Assembly: GCA_023134875.1 (NCBI GenBank)
Contig: JAGLUH010000051.1
Location: 1 to 12,167, forward strand
DNA length: 12,167 nt
Source: Candidatus Zixiibacteriota bacterium
GTDB lineage: Bacteria; Zixibacteria; MSB-5A5; CAIYYT01
Direction of reading: 5' to 3'
Part shown: piece after piece, positions 6,294 through 12,167 of the stretch
Position numbering within the stretch: the stretch's first letter is position 1
Layout of the letters: each line of letters starts with the position of its first letter
Notes under the pieces: model-generated
Database searches by the model: none
What the model was told of the DNA's origin: nothing
Seen by the model: the letters and a program-made list of their open reading frames with translations, nothing else
Program-made: the position numbers and the translations under genes

Positions 6294-6887
6294 CCTTTAC
6301 TCCTTTCGAATAAGGACTGCAAGTGGTTAATGATACTTCCTGATGAAGTTATCTTCTGTCAATTTTTGGTTACTCTCTGCCATTTACTCTGCCTTAAGTA
6401 CAAGCAGTAAATACAGTGAATTTTATCGGCTTATTTGTCGGACACTTTAACTATCGGCACCGGTAATCACCGCGCTCAAGTAGTGATTCCATGTAGAAAA
6501 TGTGAACAGAGCTTTACCTCACAAAGTCTGATCGTATCACTGCAAATGGCGCTTTGTCAAAGCCGTAGGAACCAACTTTGCATTCTTCGAGGATGACTAC
6601 GGCATCATAGTTAACCGGTCACCGCCGACAGGGGGCAAGGGATATCTTATGGCAAAATCCTGTATTTCAATGTGGCATGGTCGATGGTTTCGGAAGTGAA
6701 CGTATAGTTGCAGAATGAGCCAAAAAACACGCATCACCATACTGAACTCGTAATCGAGCGCCTCAATTAAGCGTCAAAAGCGCATACTGGCGCCGGTTGT
6801 GAAATCCCTGCCAATCAGAACTGGGGAATGGTAGTTGAAGCTGCTTTAGAGCTTTACTTGTTGCCGATGCTGCTGTAGATTTATGGT
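6294..6887. other. 594-bp stretch without a convincing gene
   Basis: The side near 6293 must hold the minus-strand promoter of the 89-aa gene. TTGACA (6362 to 6357) is a perfect -35, but the best -10 candidate, TATCAT (6335 to 6330), lies 21 bp away, so the pairing is doubtful. The middle holds a plus-strand frame open from 6532 to 6699 (55 codons, peptide contains NFAFFEDDYGIIVNR) without a start codon or ribosome site. It could be a decayed gene fragment or chance. No tRNA, known riboswitch core or direct repeat was seen. The right end holds the putative lpxH promoter. The stretch is AT-richer than the genes around it. Confidence 0.5.
6853..6881 (+). promoter_or_regulatory. Possible lpxH promoter giving a leaderless mRNA
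   Basis: TTTACT (6853-6858), a 17-bp spacer and TAGATT (6876-6881) match the -35 and -10 consensus at 4 of 6 bases each. Six bases separate the -10 box from the lpxH ATG at 6888, so transcription would begin at or beside the start codon. This fits the absence of a ribosome site before lpxH. Confidence 0.38.
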
Positions 6888-7619
6888 ATGGCCATTTACT
6901 TCGTCTCCGACTTTCACCTGGGAGAAGGTGATCGAGAGAAGGAACAACTTAAAGTCGACCGCTTCCATCAGTTCCTGGAGGCGACCACCGGCGACATGGA
7001 ACACTTAGTCATCCTCGGTGACATGTTCGAGTTCTGGTTTGAGTACCGTCACCTGATTCCCAAGAAGAACCTGCACCTGCTCTTCGAGCTGCACGACCTC
7101 GTCCGGCGGGGCGTTCGCGTCTCCTATATCGCCGGCAATCACGACTATTGGATGGATGATTTCCTCCAGCGGGAACTGGGTATTGAGATGTGCAGAGATA
7201 AGTTGGAGATTGCCACGCAGCGGGGGGCGATACTGGCGATGCATGGCGATGGGCTGGCTAAATCGGATTGGCTTTATCGCCGGCTCAAGGCGATTCTGCG
7301 CAGCAGGACTAGTATCGCTCTCTATCGCCTGCTTCCTCCTTCTCTGGCCTATGCTCTCGCTTACCGGATGGCGCGGCGATCACGCCAGCATACCGACAAA
7401 CACCTGCCGGAGCGCTTTCTGAACCAGTATCGAGACTACGCCAGAGAACGCCTTGCCGAGGGTTACTTCGCTTTCATCTGCGGTCACACTCACCGGCCGG
7501 AAATCAGCAGGATCGGCGAATGCTACTATCTTAACTCAGGTGACTGGTTTGACAATTTCAGCTATATCAGATTCGACGGTCGGGAGTTTGAACTTCACTA
7601 TCTGCCTACTGACAGCTAA
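6888..7619 (+). CDS. lpxH: UDP-2,3-diacylglucosamine diphosphatase (LpxH-type)
   Basis: This peripheral membrane enzyme hydrolyses UDP-2,3-diacylglucosamine to lipid X and UMP, the fourth step of lipid A synthesis at the inner face of the cytoplasmic membrane. The calcineurin-like metallophosphatase signature is complete: DFHLG (Asp8, His10), GDMFEFW (Asp45), GNHDYW (Asn84, His85), MHGDG (His119) and GHTHRP (His200, His202). The inserted helical segment at about 128-190, with repeated Arg and a RRSRQHTDK stretch, fits the lipid-binding lid of LpxH, and 243 residues is the usual length. No ribosome site precedes the ATG; a leaderless promoter is possible. An ATG at 6883 is out of frame. The gene stands alone, and its TAA overlaps the TAG of the convergent gene (CTAA at 7616-7619). 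The call implies that lipopolysaccharide is made. Confidence 0.92.
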   Translation: MAIYFVSDFHLGEGDREKEQLKVDRFHQFLEATTGDMEHLVILGDMFEFWFEYRHLIPKKNLHLLFELHDLVRRGVRVSYIAGNHDYWMDDFLQRELGIEMCRDKLEIATQRGAILAMHGDGLAKSDWLYRRLKAILRSRTSIALYRLLPPSLAYALAYRMARRSRQHTDKHLPERFLNQYRDYARERLAEGYFAFICGHTHRPEISRIGECYYLNSGDWFDNFSYIRFDGREFELHYLPTDS

Positions 7620-9097
7620 ACCGATTCGAATAGCTTCTTGGTCAGTTTGCCTGCCTGCACAGCCTGACTTATTCTCTCGATGGAGGCAAGGAAGGAGTTG
7701 TTTTCGTCAGCTTCAATCTCAGTAGTGAGTTCATACTCCTGGGCATCAAGAGGCACAAGGTACGATTCGGCGCGGATATTACCTACTCGGACACCGGCAG
7801 CCACCAGGTGTTGCACGAACCGTTTGCGAGCGGCATCAACGAATATACTCCGGGTGGCAGGAATGACACATACTTCTACGGTTTTACTCAGTTTCTCCCC
7901 CTTGAGGGCAGCCGCCAGAGTTCTGATGTTTTCCAGGGTACCGCCCACAAGGGGGCCAACGCGTACCCGCTTCAGTTTCTTGCCGGCGAGGGTGTTGTAA
8001 CTGGAGAGGAACTTGCGTTGTTTGATCGCATAGAAGCGAGGACGTCGGCGACTCAGCAGGACGTCGATCCGGTCGAGGTGGTGGGCGTTCTTGTCTGAGA
8101 AAGGCACCGGCAGGGTAGCTTCGCCCAGTCTTTGCAGGTGGCCGAGAAATGTCTGATCCGGCTCGATGAAGACATTCGGAGTAGACAGCAGTGCCAGATA
8201 CGACAACAGCGCCACCCGCTCCTCCAGGGTGAGACGTTCAATCGGCGGCCCTGACAATTCCAACAGATAATCTTCTTCAGAAGTCATTTTCTGAGCTTCA
8301 GCGATTTGACAAGCCATGTCGAAAGGAGACAACCGCAGAGCCACATTACCGGAGACTGTCAATTTCAAGCTCGGCAATACCTTCAGGTCGATCACAGGCG
8401 CACCTCCCTCGGCGGCTATTTTCAAATCGGGCAGAATGGTGGCATGGGAGGCGGTCACCGCGAAAGCGGCGGCTTCCAATCGATTCGCTGCGATCACCCG
8501 CCCCGGCACAAAATGGCCGGTTTCGATCATGTCGAGAATAGAATCAAATCGGGCGATATCAGGCTTCCGGCGGCGCCCCTTGCCGGTCACACGCGAATGG
8601 CAGCGAACAGCGATGCCAAGACCGTCGACACTGACAACCAGATCGGCGGGAAGTCTGACACCCTCGTTGATGGCAACGAAGGGATTGGCGTGATGATAGG
8701 TGACGATTTTTTGCAGAAATGTCTGCGCTACCGGCTGCTTTTCTCCCTTGCGACTTAATCGCTGCTCATCGTAGAACTTGAGTTCAAGTTGCTCCAGTTT
8801 GAGAATGGCGGGGCGATCAAGCAGTTTGTACTTCTTGCGCCAGCGGTAGAATGCCTGCTTGGTAATTTCGAGTTGCTGGCCAGCCTTGTAGTCATCGCCG
8901 TAACGTTCCCATAACTCCTTGATTTCAGCGAGACTGTATTTGGGAAAGGAAGGTCGGCCGATTCCTTTCTTGCGCCGCCAGTAGGCGACCAGATTCTCCG
9001 GCACATTACCCAGCGCCTGACCGATACGTTTGTCGGTCCGATACATCCTCTGCAAATGCAGAAGTTCTTTCTTAGTAGGAATTCGTCTCCGCGGCAC
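7616..9097 (-). CDS. HTH-fused, cysteine-free aconitase/LeuC-like protein (probable pseudoenzyme regulator)
   Basis: This 493-residue protein has two parts. Residues 8-48 and 55-93 are two similar helix-turn-helix-like repeats (LHLQRMYRT...LVAYWRRKKGI and IKELWERYG...AFYRWRKKYKL). Residues about 122-493 follow the order of LeuC/aconitase large subunits: AQTFLQKIVTYH (start, like L-A-EKIL-A-H), PADLVVSVDG (150-159), GHFVPGR (194-200, like DHxxP), LPSLKLTVSGNV (241-252), SPFDMACQIAE, YLLELSGPPIERLTLEERV (277-295), FIEPDQTFLGHL (310-321), and VGPLVGGTLENIRTLAAAL (380-398, like IGSCTNGRIEDLRAAA). The cluster cysteine of GSCTN is Leu383 and the later CxxC pair is missing, so no [4Fe-4S] cluster and no hydratase activity are expected. 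It starts with GTG two bases after the HIT stop, so the two are co-translated. I infer a DNA- or RNA-binding regulator. The fold match is by eye; an unrelated fold is possible but less likely. Confidence 0.72.
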   Translation of the reverse strand: MPRRRIPTKKELLHLQRMYRTDKRIGQALGNVPENLVAYWRRKKGIGRPSFPKYSLAEIKELWERYGDDYKAGQQLEITKQAFYRWRKKYKLLDRPAILKLEQLELKFYDEQRLSRKGEKQPVAQTFLQKIVTYHHANPFVAINEGVRLPADLVVSVDGLGIAVRCHSRVTGKGRRRKPDIARFDSILDMIETGHFVPGRVIAANRLEAAAFAVTASHATILPDLKIAAEGGAPVIDLKVLPSLKLTVSGNVALRLSPFDMACQIAEAQKMTSEEDYLLELSGPPIERLTLEERVALLSYLALLSTPNVFIEPDQTFLGHLQRLGEATLPVPFSDKNAHHLDRIDVLLSRRRPRFYAIKQRKFLSSYNTLAGKKLKRVRVGPLVGGTLENIRTLAAALKGEKLSKTVEVCVIPATRSIFVDAARKRFVQHLVAAGVRVGNIRAESYLVPLDAQEYELTTEIEADENNSFLASIERISQAVQAGKLTKKLFESV

Positions 9098-9099
9098 TG

Positions 9100-9579
9100 C
9101 TACTCAAAATGTTTCTTTAACGATTCAAAGATACTTTCCATTGAAATCGAAATAACGCGCGTGTTGCCGATTGTGGCAACAAAGCTGGAATCTCCGATCC
9201 AGCGCGGCACCACGTGTAAATGGATATGCTCCTCAATACCGGCTCCTGCCGATTGCCCCAGGTTGAAACCGACATTAAAGCCCTGTGGCGAGAAATCCCG
9301 CTTCTGGATGCTCACCGTCTTCTTGGCCAGCGCCATCATCTCGGCGATTTCCGCCTCGTTGAGTGCTTCCAAGTCCGCCAGGTGCCGATAGGGAACCACC
9401 ATCAAGTGGCCGGTGGTGTAGGGAAAGCGATTCAGTACAACATAGCAGGTCGGGCCGCGATGCAGGATATAATTCTTGGCGTCTTTCTCCTCGGCGGCCA
9501 TACGGCAGAAAATACAGCCGTCCTCTTTCGGTCCGCGGATATAGTCAACGCGCCAGGGGGCATATATGTATTCTTTCAT
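9100..9579 (-). CDS. HIT-family nucleotide-binding protein (Ap4A phosphorylase/hydrolase-like)
   Basis: This 159-residue histidine-triad protein belongs to a group that splits dinucleoside polyphosphates or AMP conjugates through a covalent nucleotidyl-His. The catalytic HxHxH is HIHLH (His118, His120, His122) within EEHIHLHVVPRW. Upstream are GCIFC (21-25, a CxxC that may bind zinc with later His), YVVLNRFPYTTGHLMVVPYRH (46-66) and GFNVGFNLGQSAGAG (100-114), all typical of the bacterial Ap4A phosphorylase-like branch. The frame stays open to 9852, but ATG 9579 is the right start: family alignment begins at MKEYIYAPWR, and an earlier start would overlap the aldolase gene. No ribosome site is present; a -10 box lies nine bases upstream, so the mRNA is probably leaderless or nearly so. 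The pseudoaconitase gene follows after 2 bp as a coupled second cistron. Confidence 0.93.
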   Translation of the reverse strand: MKEYIYAPWRVDYIRGPKEDGCIFCRMAAEEKDAKNYILHRGPTCYVVLNRFPYTTGHLMVVPYRHLADLEALNEAEIAEMMALAKKTVSIQKRDFSPQGFNVGFNLGQSAGAGIEEHIHLHVVPRWIGDSSFVATIGNTRVISISMESIFESLKKHFE

Positions 9580-9588
9580 GGTTACATC

Positions 9589-9617
9589 AGTATAAGAAAA
9601 CCAGATCGGTTTCGCAA
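9589..9617 (-). promoter_or_regulatory. Sigma-70-like promoter of the HIT-pseudoaconitase operon
   Basis: On the minus strand, TTGCGA (9617 to 9612), a 17-bp spacer and TATACT (9594 to 9589) form a good sigma-70 promoter. Nine bases separate the -10 box from the ATG at 9579, so the transcript would start about two or three bases before the ATG. That agrees with the lack of a Shine-Dalgarno sequence. Confidence 0.55.
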
Positions 9618-9687
9618 ATGGAATAACCGGCCCCAACAGGATACTTTTTCTACGAGTTTGATCTCCCGAGGCTGTAACGGAAACCGC

Positions 9688-9717
9688 AATGTCGAAAGTG
9701 CAAGACTTTCGACCTAC
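9688..9717 (-). repeat. REP-type palindrome, copy 1 of an identical inverted pair
   Basis: The 30 bases are the exact reverse complement of 10933-10962. Inside, GTCGAAAGT (9691-9699) pairs perfectly with ACTTTCGAC (9705-9713) around a 5-base loop. Read on the minus strand the element begins with GTAG (9717 to 9714), as REP elements do, and its loop is CTTGC. It lies in the divergent promoter region between the HIT gene and the aldolase gene, about 60 bp upstream of the aldolase -35 box. Confidence 0.85.
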
Positions 9718-9724
9718 CGGCTGC

Positions 9725-9746
9725 TTTTCCCCATGATTTTCCCCAT
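9725..9746 (+). repeat. Short tandem repeat upstream of the aldolase promoter
   Basis: TTTTCCCCAT occurs at 9725-9734 and 9737-9746, a 12-base period, about one helical turn. It sits roughly 30 bases upstream of the aldolase -35 box, where an activator or repressor could bind two adjacent sites. No known regulator motif is recognised. Confidence 0.4.
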
Positions 9747-9775
9747 TGCCGATCAGGCTCTCCACCCAAAAACAA

Positions 9776-9804
9776 TTGGGCGGCAAACCATGATTTGTTA
9801 TACT
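9776..9804 (+). promoter_or_regulatory. Sigma-70-like promoter of the aldolase gene
   Basis: TTGGGC (9776-9781), a 17-bp spacer and TATACT (9799-9804) form a plausible housekeeping promoter. The expected transcript start near 9811 would leave a leader of about 30 bases that carries the GGAGG ribosome site at 9830-9834, eight bases before the ATG. Promoter, ribosome site and start codon agree in spacing. Confidence 0.6.
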
Positions 9805-9842
9805 TACAGACAACAGAGCAAACTCAAACGGAGGTTTTTGAT

Positions 9843-10922
9843 ATGGCCGCAACTATTAAAGAAATCAAGTCGTTATTAGGCGCTGAGGCAGACTCTCTGT
9901 TGACGCACAAATGCAAAGGTATCGGTAAAGAGCGTCTCTCTCTTCCCGGTCCCGACTTTATTGATCGAGTACTGGTCAATTCTGATCGGCCGATAAATGT
10001 TCTCCGCAACTTGCAGTTGATCTACAACACCGGTCGGCTGGCGGGTACCGGCTACCTATCGATCTTGCCGGTCGACCAGGGGATTGAACATTCCGCCGGC
10101 GCGTCATTTGCCCCCAACCCCGACTATTTCGATCCGGAGAACATCGTCAGGCTGGCAATCGAGGGTGGCTGCAACGCCGTCGCTTCCACCTTTGGTGTGT
10201 TGGGAATGGTGGCTCGCAAGTATGCGCACAAGATTCCCTTTCTGGTCAAGTTCAATAGTAACGAGCTTCTGACCTATCCCAACACTTACGACCAGGTTTT
10301 TTTCGGCAAGATCGATCAGGCGTTTGAAATGGGAGCGGTGGCGGTTGGCGCCACTATATATTTTGGTTCCGAAGAATCACGACGGCAGATCGTCGAGGTG
10401 GCGGAGGCGTTCGCCTATGCCCATGAACTGGGTATGGTTACTGTCCTTTGGTGTTACCTGCACAATCCCGCGTTCGAGGTTGATGGCGTTGACTACCACG
10501 CCTCGGCTGATCTGACCGGCCAGGCCAATCATCTCGGTGTCACCATCCAGGCTGACATCGTCAAACAGAAATTGCCCACCAGCAATCGCGGTTACCAGGC
10601 GGTTGAGAAAGCCACCGGCAAAAGCTTCGGCAAGTACAAGGAGAGTATGTACACCGAGTTGGCCAGCGACCATCCGGTCGATTTGGTTCGCTACCAGGTA
10701 GCCAACGACTATATGGGGCGAGTCGGCCTGATAAACTCAGGCGGCGCTTCCGGCGCTAATGATCTGGCTGATGCCGTGACGACGGCGGTTATCAACAAGC
10801 GGGGTGGCGGTATGGGTCTGATTTCGGGCCGCAAGGCGTTCCAACGCCCCATGGCTGACGGTGTTAAGCTACTTAATGCGATTCAGGATGTCTATCTCTG
10901 CGCCGAGGTCACTGTGGCATAA
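9843..10922 (+). CDS. fbaB: Class I fructose-bisphosphate aldolase (DhnA/FbaB type)
   Basis: This cytoplasmic enzyme cleaves fructose 1,6-bisphosphate to dihydroxyacetone phosphate and glyceraldehyde 3-phosphate, or the reverse, through a lysine Schiff base rather than a metal. The 359 residues resemble E. coli FbaB along the whole length: [20 protein letters not shown] (61-80), [11 protein letters not shown] (131-141), [20 protein letters not shown] (163-182), [15 protein letters not shown] (218-232), ADIVKQK (237-243, Lys241 as the likely Schiff-base residue by position) and LINSGGASG near the phosphate site. ATG 9843 is chosen because GGAGG (9830-9834) lies eight bases before it; an in-frame codon at 9795 would start upstream of the promoter -10 box. 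It is a single-gene unit, flanked on both sides by identical inverted REP palindromes. The enzyme works in glycolysis or gluconeogenesis; no neighbour shows which. Confidence 0.95.
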   Translation: MAATIKEIKSLLGAEADSLLTHKCKGIGKERLSLPGPDFIDRVLVNSDRPINVLRNLQLIYNTGRLAGTGYLSILPVDQGIEHSAGASFAPNPDYFDPENIVRLAIEGGCNAVASTFGVLGMVARKYAHKIPFLVKFNSNELLTYPNTYDQVFFGKIDQAFEMGAVAVGATIYFGSEESRRQIVEVAEAFAYAHELGMVTVLWCYLHNPAFEVDGVDYHASADLTGQANHLGVTIQADIVKQKLPTSNRGYQAVEKATGKSFGKYKESMYTELASDHPVDLVRYQVANDYMGRVGLINSGGASGANDLADAVTTAVINKRGGGMGLISGRKAFQRPMADGVKLLNAIQDVYLCAEVTVA

Positions 10923-10932
10923 TGTGTAGACC

Positions 10933-10967
10933 GTAGGTCGAAAGTCTTGCACTTTCGACATTCACGC
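10933..10967 (+). repeat. REP-type palindrome, copy 2 of an identical inverted pair
   Basis: GTAG (10933-10936) precedes GTCGAAAGT (10937-10945), loop CTTGC (10946-10950) and ACTTTCGAC (10951-10959), a perfect 9-bp stem, followed by ATTCAC (10960-10965). Bases 10933-10962 are the exact reverse complement of 9688-9717. It lies 10 bp after the aldolase stop and 27 bp before the stop of the convergent gene, the intergenic position where REP elements usually sit. It may shield or end the aldolase transcript, but there is no T run. Confidence 0.85.
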
Positions 10968-10994
10968 TGGATTACAATTAGAAAACGATATCAG

Positions 10995-12167
10995 TCAACA
11001 ACCTGCCAGAGCGGGCACTTTACCGTCGTGAAATTTTTCCACCTGGTAAACAAAGGCTTCGAGACGTGTATACTCATTGGCACCTTCCAATCCCTCATAA
11101 GAGATATTCAGCCAGGGAAGGTTATCGAAATCGCTACGGACTTTTTTGGAGATGGCGGAGACGATAGTCCCCGGCATACAGGCGAAGGGCATAGCATTGA
11201 CAATACCGCTGGCGCCGCGCTGATAATACTCAATCGCCTTGCCGATTGTCAGGATCGCCTCGCCGGAAATGGAGATATGGATATAGGGATAGGCTAGTTC
11301 GAGTAGTTTTTCCATCGGCAGTTCATGCTCCAGAGGGATTTTTTTGCCCACCTCCTTGAGGCATTGCAGCTCGACGCGGCGCTGGATCATATCGGTTAGA
11401 ATCGCTTTGCCCAGATCAATGAATTTGCGGTCGGCCAACAGCTTGCGTTTGTAAGTGTAGTTCGTGTAGAAAACCCATTCGGTCATCGGCGCCAGCGTTA
11501 CTTCCGCGCCCAGTTTTTCCAGAAGCACAACCAGGTTATTGTTGGCGTAACGGTTCTGGCGCAGGTAGATTTCCCCGACCACACCAATTACCGGTTTAGG
11601 CGTGGTAAAATCAGCTTCGACGGCGGCAAAGAGATCGGCACAGACACCGATGACGGCGCGAATATCTTCCTTGTGCTCCAAGCCGTCGCAAAGGATAGCC
11701 AGCGATTGCTGATAGGCCTTTTCGGTCGCACCGGCACTTATCTCATACGGTTTGACGCGGCAACGGAGACGGTAAAGCACATCAGTGGCGACCAATCCCT
11801 GCCAGCCAAGCCGGCGAAATTGACCGGCATTACCAGTAAACTCGAATTCGGCGTAAGCGGTTTTTGAATCAGGCGAGTAGATAGGTACATTTTCATAGCC
11901 GTTTTTGTCAAGTACCATGCGTTGATAGCGATTGTACTGGCCAAAGCGACAAGGCCCGGAAGCAGAAGGCATGAAGAAAGCGGAATGATCACGATCAAAG
12001 TCGGCTGACTTGATTTTAGCCATGATATCACCGGTCGTAAGAATGCAGGGGAAACATTCCTTGCCGGAGGTGAATTTCTTGCCGAGATCCAGAGTTTCCT
12101 GGTCCGGCTCATCAAGGACCTCGGCCGTCAACCCGAAACGCTCAAAGGCTGCCCGCAGCACGTAGGC
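10995..12167 (-). CDS. 2-hydroxyacyl-CoA dehydratase/activase-type iron-sulfur protein, C-terminal part
   Basis: The visible 390 residues are the C-terminal part of a larger protein; the frame is open to the last base (Ala-Tyr precede the first GTG codon), so the start lies beyond 12167. The sequence fits the 2-hydroxyglutaryl-CoA dehydratase-like region found at the end of long CoA-substrate-specific enzyme activase proteins (DUF2229/HgdB-like). It shows SGKECFPC (Cys at visible residues 38 and 41), SGPCRFGQYNRYQ (Cys73), KPVIGVVGEIYLRQNRYANN and NAMPFACMPG (Cys330). Those cysteines would hold an iron-sulfur cluster. Related enzymes pass single electrons, driven by ATP, to radical dehydration of 2-hydroxyacyl-CoA. 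In many bacteria the long fused forms have unknown substrates, so the reaction is not assigned. It is convergent with the aldolase gene. Confidence 0.87.
   Translation of the reverse strand, partial: AYVLRAAFERFGLTAEVLDEPDQETLDLGKKFTSGKECFPCILTTGDIMAKIKSADFDRDHSAFFMPSASGPCRFGQYNRYQRMVLDKNGYENVPIYSPDSKTAYAEFEFTGNAGQFRRLGWQGLVATDVLYRLRCRVKPYEISAGATEKAYQQSLAILCDGLEHKEDIRAVIGVCADLFAAVEADFTTPKPVIGVVGEIYLRQNRYANNNLVVLLEKLGAEVTLAPMTEWVFYTNYTYKRKLLADRKFIDLGKAILTDMIQRRVELQCLKEVGKKIPLEHELPMEKLLELAYPYIHISISGEAILTIGKAIEYYQRGASGIVNAMPFACMPGTIVSAISKKVRSDFDNLPWLNISYEGLEGANEYTRLEAFVYQVEKFHDGKVPALAGC

Noticed and set aside
6600..6660. G-rich stretch (gacagggggcaaggga) as a riboswitch core
   Set aside because: No matching partner helices or known conserved core were found, and it is not placed in a leader of a biosynthetic gene.
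6560..6730. Minus-strand frame of about 47 codons in the 594-bp gap
   Set aside because: It is short, without a ribosome site or a recognisable motif, and overlaps the opposite-strand frame; likely chance.
7680..8758. Several plus-strand open frames opposite the pseudoaconitase gene
   Set aside because: They are antisense shadows of a 493-codon gene with recognisable motifs; none has a ribosome site or a known domain.
9795..9842. Upstream in-frame start for the aldolase
   Set aside because: It lies upstream of the -10 box at 9799-9804, whereas ATG 9843 has GGAGG at the right distance and matches the FbaB N-terminus.
9580..9852. N-terminal extension of the HIT gene, open in frame up to 9852
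   Set aside because: The family N-terminus begins at ATG 9579. The extension crosses a promoter, a REP palindrome and the aldolase start, and its sequence resembles no domain.
1..12167. CRISPR array, tRNA, rRNA, transposase or prophage genes
   Set aside because: No regularly spaced repeats, no tRNA T-loop pattern, no rRNA signature and no recombinase or phage motif were seen; the REP-like palindromes are the only repeat family.

Overview
The window is compact bacterial chromosome, with genes on both strands, short or overlapping gene junctions and a moderately GC-rich composition. UDP-2,3-diacylglucosamine hydrolase (lpxH), a RseP-type site-2 protease and a predicted lipoprotein indicate a diderm (Gram-negative) bacterium. 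dxr shows that isoprenoids are made by the MEP pathway. A gamma-proteobacterial-type dxr cluster (uppS-cdsA upstream) is not visible. The small Myb/SANT-like gene and the HTH-pseudoaconitase gene would suit an under-sampled lineage, perhaps in the FCB group, but the sequence alone does not fix the taxon.

Layout. (1) 1-2778, plus strand: the 3' part of a cyclophilin-type prolyl isomerase, dxr, then rseP, tightly packed as one envelope and isoprenoid operon. (2) 2901-4951, plus strand: an ECF sigma factor, a one-TM protein in the anti-sigma position, and a predicted lipoprotein. (3) 5097-5909, plus strand: a GNAT/FemAB-like acyltransferase. (4) 6024-6293, minus strand: a short Arg-rich Myb/SANT-like DNA-binding protein with a clear intrinsic terminator, followed by a 594-bp stretch without a convincing gene. 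(5) 6888-7619, plus strand: lpxH, whose stop codon overlaps that of the convergent gene. (6) 9579 down to 7616, minus strand: a HIT-family nucleotide-binding protein followed after 2 bp by a 493-aa protein that fuses two HTH-like repeats to an aconitase/LeuC-like body without the iron-sulfur cysteines. (7) 9843-10922, plus strand: a class I (DhnA/FbaB-type) fructose-bisphosphate aldolase. (8) 10995-12167, minus strand: the C-terminal part of a 2-hydroxyacyl-CoA dehydratase/activase-type iron-sulfur protein that runs off the window.

Two things stand out. First, the HTH-pseudoaconitase looks like a metabolic enzyme fold turned into a DNA- or RNA-binding regulator. Its N-terminal repeats resemble the domain of the 89-aa protein 1.3 kb away. 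Second, there are three short palindromes of REP type, each with a GTAG tetranucleotide, a stem and a CTTGC loop. Two are identical over 30 bp and bracket the aldolase gene in inverted orientation. The third differs at four stem pairs, all compensated, so the hairpin itself appears to be conserved.

Readable promoters occur upstream of the aldolase gene (TTGGGC-17-TATACT, with a strong GGAGG ribosome site) and the HIT gene (TTGCGA-17-TATACT). The HIT promoter, and a weaker one at lpxH, sit so close to the ATG that the mRNAs would be leaderless or nearly so.
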